The translations under genes were made by a program, and so were the position numbers. A DNA stretch of 64,000 nt from Heterocephalus glaber (Eukaryota; Chordata; Mammalia; Rodentia; Bathyergidae), in the NCBI RefSeq assembly GCF_000247695.1, contig NW_004624734.1, forward strand, positions 11,119,138-11,183,137. The letters run 5' to 3'. Shown in pieces: positions 34,066 through 64,000 of this stretch. The first letter of the stretch is position 1, and each line of letters opens with the position of its first letter. The notes under the pieces are model-generated. The model had not been told where the DNA came from. It made no database searches and saw only the letters and a list, made by a program, of their open reading frames with translations.

Positions 34066-34557
34066 TTGATCATATATGTAGGAGTTTATATCTAGGATCT
34101 CTATTCCATTCCATGGATCTAGATATGGGTCTTTATAACAGCACTACACTGTTTTGATTACTGTCACTTCCTAGTAAATTTTGAGATAAGGAAGTGAGAG
34201 TCCTCCAGCGTGCATATGTTCAGGCATGCAGGGTGGGGGTAAGTTACCAGTATTCAATCCAGGGCCCTTAACGCTGAGTTGCATCCTCAGCCCTTTCTTA
34301 TTTTTTCCTTGAGACAGGGTCTTGTAAGTCACTAAATTGCCCTGGCTGGACTGGATCCTCTTGCCTGAGACCCTCAGAGTGCTGGGATCATAGACAGGCA
34401 CCAACTGTGCCCAACTTTCCAGCTTTATGCTTTTCTAAGACTGTTTTGGTTACTTGGACCCACTAGAGTTTCCATACGATTTTTAGGGTGAGTTTTCAAT
34501 TTCTACATTGGGATTTTAATAAGAATTACAATGAATCTGTAGATCAATTTTAGTAGC

Positions 34558-34880
34558 ACAGGTTAAACATCTCTAGTCTAAAGATCTGAAATTCAAAATG
34601 CTCCAAAATCTGAAACTCTCTGAGCACTGATATGATGGCACAAGCGGAAAATACCACACCTGACCTCATGTGAGGAGTCATAGTCAAAATACAGGTGCAC
34701 TAACAATATTATATAAAATTATTTTCAGGTTATGTTTACAAGGTATATACAAAACATAAATAAGCTTTGTATTTATACTTGGATCTCATGCCTAAAATAT
34801 CTAATTATGTATGTGAAAATATTCCAAACTCAAAAAAATCCAAAATTCAAGCATTTCAGATAAGGGATTCTGAACCTGTA
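34558..34880 (+). mobile_element. Tigger/MER8-like DNA transposon
   Basis: Termini acaggttaaacat (34562) and the inverted gattctgaacctgt (near 34867) pair imperfectly. The interior 'gctccaaaatctgaaac' and 'tattatataaaattatttt' fit this family. It is inserted in the antisense L1. Confidence 0.7.
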
Positions 34881-35179
34881 TTGTCTTCCTAACAATATTC
34901 TCTTCTGGTCCAGAACATGAGTTGTCCTTTTATTTATGTCTTTCTTTCATTTCTTTCAGCAATATTTTATAGTTTCAGAGTATTATTCTTTTCTTCCTTT
35001 GCTATGTCTAAGTATTTCATTTCTTATGATGCTGTTATAAATGGAATTATTTTCTTAAAATGTATATTTTTATTGTGGCATTTTCCTGCCCCAGAAGGCT
35101 TATGGGTTTCTCCATTCACCTTTAGAATAATATCCTTTTTTTATGGTGCCAGGGATTGAACCCAAGGTCTTCAATACTG

Positions 35180-35595
35180 AGCTTTCTTTTCTTTTTTTTT
35201 TTTTTTTGATACAGGGTCTCACCATGTATTCCAGGCTGGCCTTGAACTTACTATGTAGCCCAGGTTGGCCTCAAACTCATGGCAACTTTCCTGCCTCAAC
35301 ACATCAAGTGCTCAGATCACAGGTGTGCACCACTATGCCTGGCAATATCAAAATACTTATAGCATTTCAAGCTTTCACAGTTTGGCTCCAAACTCCATTT
35401 TTCTGCCTGATTCTTACTCTTCCTCAGTTTGCACTCTCCAGCTATGCAGATCTGCTATGATTTTCTAAATTTCCATGCATGTTCTTAGCTCCTTGCCATT
35501 TTCTCTCCCACTGGCCTTGAACTCGCAGTGATCTCCTGCCTCAGCTTCCTGAGTTCTAGGATTACAGACGTGTACCCGAACACCTGGGATAGTAT
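35180..35595 (-). repeat. antisense B1-like SINEs
   Basis: Copies at about 35190-35345 ('acagggtctcaccatgtatt' to 'tgtgcaccactatgcctggc') and 35510-35595 (partial). Confidence 0.8.
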
Positions 35596-35599
35596 ATGA

Positions 35600-36240
35600 C
35601 TTTTGCCTCCATCTGTTATCTTTCTGGAGTTGATTTGAGTTCAATTACTTGATCACCCCCCTAATTAGACAGTTCAGCATTTAACTGCACTTAACACTAA
35701 CCAAATTCCAGGTGATATACTTGAGACAAAAGTACGTGAGAATATGAGAAGGTCGTGCCTTCAAGGAGCTTCACAAGCAGGTCAAGGTAGGTAAATAAAC
35801 TAACAGTGTGCAGGTGACAGTCTCAGTGTGGAAAGAGTAGAGGTGTGTTATGAAAGAAGGAATGCCTACGGCTGCCAGGGAAAGTATAACGGGGCAGGTG
35901 ACATGCTGGACGTTAATGAAAACAAGGTGGGAAGATCATTCTAGACACAGCCATGAGATAGGGAGACAAAACAAAAGGTGTTATTTGGGGAGCTACAAGG
36001 ACTTAACACCCCTGGTTTGGAAAATTCAAGAGATAAAGTAACAGACCTTGAAGGGAGATGCTGTTTGGGCTTTGTCAAATCTATTGAGTTTCTAAGCACA
36101 CACTAAAACACTACTGTACACAGGAACATATATTTCAAAAATACATAATTTGGACAGCAGGGGAACAATTTAAGTAAATAATCTGCCTACTCCTTTTAAT
36201 ATACATCATAGTAAAATGATGATCTCTATTCACCTATCAT
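35600..36240. other. intergenic, unassigned
   Basis: Unique-looking. The stretch 'aaggtcgtgccttcaaggag' near 35750 resembles an ancient L2/MIR-type repeat, too diverged to assign. Confidence 0.35.
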
Positions 36241-36632
36241 GTTTTATATCTAAATGTTCCCTCAGTCTCATGTGCTCATAGGTGGGGCTTTGAGCAGTGA
36301 TTGGCTCGTGAGAGTATGAGACTCATCAGTGGATTAGTCCACAGATGAGTTTATAGCTAAATGTGATTTGGGAGGTGAAGCCTGATTGGAGGAGGTGGGT
36401 CTCTAGGGGTGTGGCTTGCAAGGGTCTGTCTCTCTCCTCCTCCCTTGAGGTCTCTCTGCTTCCCATTGCCACACCATGAGCTGTTTCTCTTCTGCATGCC
36501 CCTCTGCCATGCTGCCCTGTCTTAGATTCGGCTGAGACTACAATCTAAAACCTCTGTGGGCCTAAACAAATCTTTCATCCTTAGAGCTGTGGATGTTAGG
36601 TATTGTGTCCCAGTGATGAGAAACTAAGACAC
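36241..36632 (+). mobile_element. MaLR-type LTR, uninterrupted
   Basis: Starts tgttttatatctaaatgttc and ends gatgagaaactaagacac. It is the intact relative of the LTR split by L1 at 7379/10585. Confidence 0.65.
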
Positions 36633-36679
36633 CTTCTTATATTATTATTCACTGGGGAACACAGAAGTGATGGTTTCTA

Positions 36680-36810
36680 CCAGGTGCCATGGTACCTGGA
36701 TATAATCCCAGCTACTTGGGAGGACTGAGGAAGGTGGATCAAAAGTTCAAGGCTAGAGCCTGGGCAACTCAGTGAGATCTTGCCACACACACACACAAAA
36801 AAAGACTAAA
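36680..36810 (+). repeat. B1-like SINE
   Basis: 'ggtgccatggtacctggata' to a (CA)n/A tail. Confidence 0.75.
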
Positions 36811-37003
36811 AAAAGACTAGAGTGTCATATTATGTCATATTTATTATGACACTTGAATATGAATGAATCTGGTTAATAAAAGCAGTAAGTAAAAATTGAG
36901 TATCACAGATTTTTGCTCCTTTGTTATAGATCTATGCCAGTGACGTTATCAGTTGCATTTCCAACACCAATGCTCATCACTACTTACAACAGCTGTATTT
37001 TTA

Positions 37004-37098
37004 TTTTGTTTTCTTTTTTTTTTTGGTACCAGGGATCAAACTCGGGACCTTGCACTTGCAAGGCAGGCGCTGGAACCACTGTGTTAAATCCCCAGCCC
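37004..37098 (-). repeat. ID-like SINE
   Basis: 16-bp duplication aacagctgtattttta at 36988-37003 and 37099-37114. Confidence 0.94.
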
Positions 37099-37489
37099 AA
37101 CAGCTGTATTTTTAGAAGTTTGTGTTTGCCACATTTATGATGAAAATGCATGACAAACACAGATGGAGTCCATACAGAAAGCTTTCCAAGAGAAAAGCTA
37201 TCTTCCTCTTTTTTTGAAAGTTTTTCCAATGTTATTTTTATTTTTTGGTGTTTTGTTTTGTTTGAAACAAGTACTCACTGTGTAGTTCAGGCTGGCCTTG
37301 AACTCACTATGTAGCCCAGCATGCTAACTGAATGACAGACTTACGGAAGGTCTTTTCAATTCAATTTGCTCTTTATAAATATATCTGCCATTTGTTTTGC
37401 TGCTTTTTTGTTTGTTTGTTTTGCTCCTTAACACAGGAAGATTTGTTAGTCAGGATTTTGTAAAGATGTTTTTATGTTTAAAGAAATGA

Positions 37490-38125
37490 AATTTCATTGA
37501 GCCAGCTATTCCTCTTCTAGCTAGGTATCTTCCTGAAAGAGTTAAAGACATCATATTACAGAGATACATGCATACCCATGTTTATAACAGCACAATTCAT
37601 AATAGCTAAATCTTGGAGACAGCCTATATGTCCATCAACAGATGAACAAAGAAAATGTGATATATACATACATAGGTATATATCAGCCAGAAAGGATACA
37701 TTTGAGTCATTTGTAGGAAAATGTACACATCTTGAAACCATAATGCTTAGTGAAATAAATTAGACACAAGCTTAAATATTGAATGTTTTATCTTATATGA
37801 GAAACACAAACTATAATTCAAACAGCAAAATAAAAGACAATAAGAAACAGAGGTAGACCTTTTGCAAATGGGAGAGGGATCTAGATATGGAGGGAGAGGA
37901 GAGAGAAGACGGGAAAGGGAAATAAAAAGGATTAAGATGATGCAATATGTGCATGTACCACATCCCTGAGATGAGTGTATTCATTATGTATCGAAAATGT
38001 GTACTAATAGCCAGGGATTTAGCCCAGTGTTTCCATCGCCTGCCTCGCAAGCACAAGGTCCCAAGTTCAATCCCTGGTACATAAATATGAATGAAAATGA
38101 GTACTAATAAAAATTAAATGAATTA
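37490..38125 (+). mobile_element. L1 3' end fragment
   Basis: 'cctgaaagagttaaagacat', 'gttaaataaattagacac'-type ORF2 end and 3'UTR ending 'aataaaaattaaatg'. It closely parallels 20560-21180 and is split by an ID SINE at 38010-38093. Confidence 0.8.
38010..38093 (+). repeat. ID-like SINE in L1
   Basis: Flanked by gaaaatgtgtactaata / gaaaatgagtactaata. Confidence 0.92.
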
Positions 38126-38439
38126 TTGGGTGGTAATGAGTTGAAAACTGGGCTAGTTTGCTTCTGTGCCAGCTTTTATCTAAAATTAATTCAATTTTGA
38201 TATAGCATTCCTGGTAATGTCAACACCAGAACCTACTAACTGTAGCCACTTGCCACGTTGACTACTGAGCTTTTAAAAGTGCTAATGATTTTCTTTTCTG
38301 CTGACTTCCATTCTCCTTGCCTGCTGTACCAATCAGCACCTTCTGCATGTCTCCTCACCATGCCTCCAAAAATAGAGGAAATCAAGGCTCTTCTGTTCAC
38401 AGTCAGGCAGGATGCCAAATCTGTCAAGATAAAAAACAA

Positions 38440-39260
38440 AACCCAGGCGTGGTGGGGCATCCCTGTAATCCCACCTGTAATCCCAGCATGTGGGAGGCTG
38501 AGGCGGGAGGATCGCCATGAGTTTGAGGCCAACCTGGGCTACATAACAAGACCCTATCTACACACACAACACACAGAGGCCAGGCATGGTGGTGCACATC
38601 TGTAGTTCCAGCACTAGGGCAGATGAGGCAAGAGGATCACTGTGAGTTCAAGGCCAGCCTGGGTTACATAGTGAGTTCAAGGCTACCCTGAAGTACATAG
38701 CAAGACCTTGTCTACGAAAAAAAAAAAGATAAAGACAACATTAAATTTAAAGTTCTGCACAGCATCTATATTTATACCTTGGTCATCACAGTTAAGTCAA
38801 AGACACAGAAGGAGTCCCTGACCCCAGGTGAAATGAACCAGACTGAAGTATATTAAAATCTTCAAAAGGAAAAAAAAAGTGGCTAGGTGTGGCGGCAGAC
38901 ACCTGTAATCCCAGTACCCTGAAGGCTGAGGCAGGGGGACCCCTGCAAATCCCAGGCCAGCCTAATTTCCATAGCAAGACCTTGTCTCAAAAAACCAAAA
39001 AGTGGCTAGTGCAACAGAGGAACATTTTAAACTTTAATCTTAAATTTTAAATTAAAAAAACACAACAAAGCCAGGCATGATGGCGCACACCTGTGTTCCC
39101 AGCACCCTGGGAGTAAAGCAGGATCCCAAGTTTGAGCTCAGCCTGGGCAATTTAGCATTTAGGGAGACCCTGTCTCAAAATAAAAACTAAAAAAGGACAG
39201 GAAATGTAGTTCAGTCTGAAGGCCCTGGGTTCAATCCTCAGTACTAAAAACAACAAAACA
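38440..39260 (+). repeat. cluster of four B1-type SINEs
   Basis: Copies at about 38443-38575, 38578-38730, 38880-38995 and a B1-dID at 39068-39260 (dID half from 39195). All are sense and in series. Confidence 0.85.
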
Positions 39261-39549
39261 AAAAATAAAGAGGAAAGAAAATTAATCATCCAGTGGAATA
39301 ACGAGTATGAGTCTACTTTCTCCACTGTAAAATTAATGAAATCTAAAGACTGCTCGGGTACTTCTGATGAAATAGCACTCGAATAAATTTACTCTAAGGA
39401 TAAAAAATATCACATCTTGAAGACAGTATGGAAAATAAAGAACATAACGTATTTGACTACTGAAATTAATTTCACTACTGAAATATTTTGAAGATATTGC
39501 AATAAAAATTATCGAAATAAATTTCATTGATTTCTCTGTACTGTACTTT

Positions 39550-39690
39550 TCTTTTGTCTGAGACAGGGTCTCGATAGACAGTTCAGGCTGGCCTTGCTAT
39601 GTAGCCCAGGTTGGCCTGAACTTGTGATGATCCTCCTGCCTCAACCTCCAGAGTGCTGGGCTTAAGGGCATGCGTCACCACGCTCGACTG
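39550..39690 (-). repeat. B1-like SINE
   Basis: Antisense 'gagacagggtctcgatagac' to 'catgcgtcaccacgctcgac'; nearest repeat to the PPP4R3A promoter. Confidence 0.85.
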
Positions 39691-40623
39691 TTTCTCTGTA
39701 TTTTAAAAAGAGGCTACTATAAAATTTAAACTTACGTATAAAGCTCTGGATATATTTCTAGTGGACGGGAGCGACCTAGACGACCTAGCAAATAGTAAAA
39801 GCCCCTCTAATGATGGCTACTGTTTCCATGAAAGTGCAGATCTTCTTTGGGAAGTTCAGTGCTTTAAAGTAGGTGTTCAAAACAACAACAACAAAAAGTA
39901 CTATGTAGCGTTGAGAATTACTTATCTTGATCCTACAGTACCACATTTATTTTCTCAAGCTCCTCAAGTTCTTTTTGCAACAAGGAGGGCTAGAAAATAA
40001 CAGTGCTGATAACAGGTAAAGGAACGAAGGCAGCAGCTGCGTTGCAAGGTCAAGTTTTAGAATTGTCACTTGGGGCTCAGTTCCCGCGTTCCCAGATGCG
40101 TCCCGCCAGCGCGAGCCCCGAGGCACCTACAAAGCCCCGCGCGACCTAAGGCCCTCCCCGCAGCTTCTCAGTTCCACCTCGAAGGAGACGCCTCCGGGGA
40201 GGGCGAAACGGCCGGGAAGAGACACTCTTCGGGCACCGGCGGCGGCCGCAAGCGTCTGGCAAGGCTGGACGTCAGCAGACGCGACCAGGGAACAGGCGGA
40301 CTCCACACTCGCTCTGAGCCCGGAGTGGGGTTGATGACGAACACAGAGTGCGACAGACGCACACACCGCCCCGCGCTCGTACGACGTTGCGTGCTGGGAA
40401 GCGCGAGGGAGTCCCGGACCGTCACCGGCGTGAGTAGCGTCCCGCCTCCTCCACTGTCGGCGCTCCGCCACCTCGGCAGCTCCGCGCCCGCCTCCGACCG
40501 AGGCCTCCGCCGTAGCGAGGCTGCCGGCCTCGCTCCTGTCTCTTTAAATGGTGGGGCCGACGGGCCGCCCCTGCAACTGCTGCCTGGGTGGCCCCGCGCA
40601 CCGCTTTTGAGGGGTGAGCCAAG

Positions 40624-41144
40624 ATGGCGTCCGCTTTGGCTCAGTGAGGAAGACGGAAGAGGCGGCGGCAGCGGCTCAGGGAAAGCGACTTTTAGCAGCC
40701 AGGGGCCCTTCGGTCGCCAAGGGCGTTCGGAATCTCCCAGGCAGTGGTAGCAGTTGGAGCAGGAACAGGCACCCGCCGGCTTTGGACACTTGAAACAGAG
40801 AGGGAGCAGAACGAAGCCACTGGCTGCGGTGGCAGGACCAGGTACAAGGAAGGAAAACATGGCGGCGGTAGCGGCCTGAAGAGGCGGCGGCGGCGCGGGA
40901 AGCTGCAAGGCGGGGATCATGGCGGAGGCGGGAGCGCGACAGTGACCAGAGCCCTGCGTTCCTACTGCGGTGGGGCAGGAGGCTGCGCGGCGCTGCACGC
41001 CCCCCTCGGGGCTGCCGGGCTGCCGGGCCCGGACAATAGCGCGGAGGAGCCGGAGGCGAGTGAAGGCGGCGGCCTGGAGCGCAGGCCCGGGAGCGAGCCA
41101 TGCGGGCGGCGGCGCGGCCTCGCGGCGGCCAGCAACAACAGTGA
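40624..41144 (+). promoter_or_regulatory. PPP4R3A leader with four short uORFs
   Basis: Upstream ATG frames at 40624-40647 (7 codons), 40859-40879 (6 codons), 40919-40945 (8 codons) and 41100-41144 (14 codons), each closed by TGA before the main ATG at 41241. Three start ATGGCG. Whether all are transcribed depends on the start site. Confidence 0.6.
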
Positions 41145-63696
<22,552 letters not shown>

Positions 63697-64000
63697 GTAA
63701 GTAAGAAGTTAACAGAGCAAAAAATAACCAGCAAGGTAAATATTATTTGCACTAATAGTAAGTATTTATACATGGAGTTATAGCTGTGTTTGTTTTTCAT
63801 TTTTAAGATTTAAATTATTGCTTTTGGGGGGAAATGTAGCCATATCAGATGGCTTATTTTCCCCCTAAATTTGGCTCTTGTCTTAGTTTATAAATTTATT
63901 GTTTTACAGCAGTGATTTCTTAATTTAAGTTTCTTTCCTATTTTTTGACATTCTTTTTTAATTCTGGAGTTAACTTGAAAAATTCTTATTTAAATCATTT

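Larger units (their letters stand above)
31930..35130 (-). mobile_element. old L1 (L1M-like), antisense, heavily nested
   Basis: Reverse-strand ORF2 sequence from the 3' end inwards: 'ggctgaataatattccatgt', 'ttggctattgtgaataatgc', 'ctcaatccattttgagttca', 'ggtactcttgtaaaag', 'gggattttaataagaattac'. It is interrupted by the RPL17 retrocopy (33032-33615), a B1 (33907-34060), an antisense repeat (34210-34425) and a Tigger-like element (34558-34880). Confidence 0.8.

Noticed and set aside
63697..63783. Extension of PPP4R3A exon 7 by 28 codons
   Set aside because: A strong GTAAGT donor follows NDD, where the family continues with a different next exon; this is intron read-through.

Overview
The window looks like nuclear DNA from a rodent. 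It is AT-rich, intron-rich, and packed with two short interspersed repeat families. One is a tRNA-derived ID-like SINE that reads 'gatttagctcagtgg...ggtaccaaaa'. The other is a 7SL-derived B1-like SINE that reads 'cctgtaatcccagcac'. Fused B1-dID elements, L1 LINEs, MaLR LTRs, Tigger/Charlie DNA transposons and a few old MIRs are also present. B1, ID and B1-dID together point to Rodentia; a non-murid lineage (beaver-like or squirrel-related) seems likeliest, but I cannot fix the species.

Two protein-coding genes are supported, both on the + strand, head to tail. At 1609-5176 are the last four coding exons of CATSPERB, an auxiliary subunit of the sperm CatSper calcium channel, with a C-terminal transmembrane helix and a poly(A) signal at 5248-5253. 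About 35 kb of repeat-dominated intergenic DNA follows. A CpG island at about 40.07-41.5 kb then carries the promoter and first exon of PPP4R3A (SMEK1), a regulatory subunit of protein phosphatase 4. Seven PPP4R3A coding exons (codons 1-409) lie between 41241 and 63696, and the gene runs off the right edge. All exon phases join in frame. The gene order agrees with what I recall of human 14q32.12.

The spacer holds retrocopies of citrate synthase (about 28.9-31.4 kb, +) and RPL17 (33.03-33.62 kb, -), a 3'-truncated U2 snRNA copy (about 31.8 kb, -), several L1 pieces and many nested insertions with readable target-site duplications (TSDs).

I found no CRISPR array, operon, prokaryotic defence system or clearly undescribed biological system. 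The most interesting signals are retrotransposition oddities. A SINE in a CATSPERB intron carries 54 bp copied from upstream of another SINE about 1 kb away. A 2.8-kb L1 has its 5'UTR and most of ORF1 but no ORF2 or tail, and sits between short direct repeats inside an LTR. One SINE has a tail that has become a (CCA)n microsatellite. PPP4R3A also has four short upstream ORFs, three of them starting ATGGCG.
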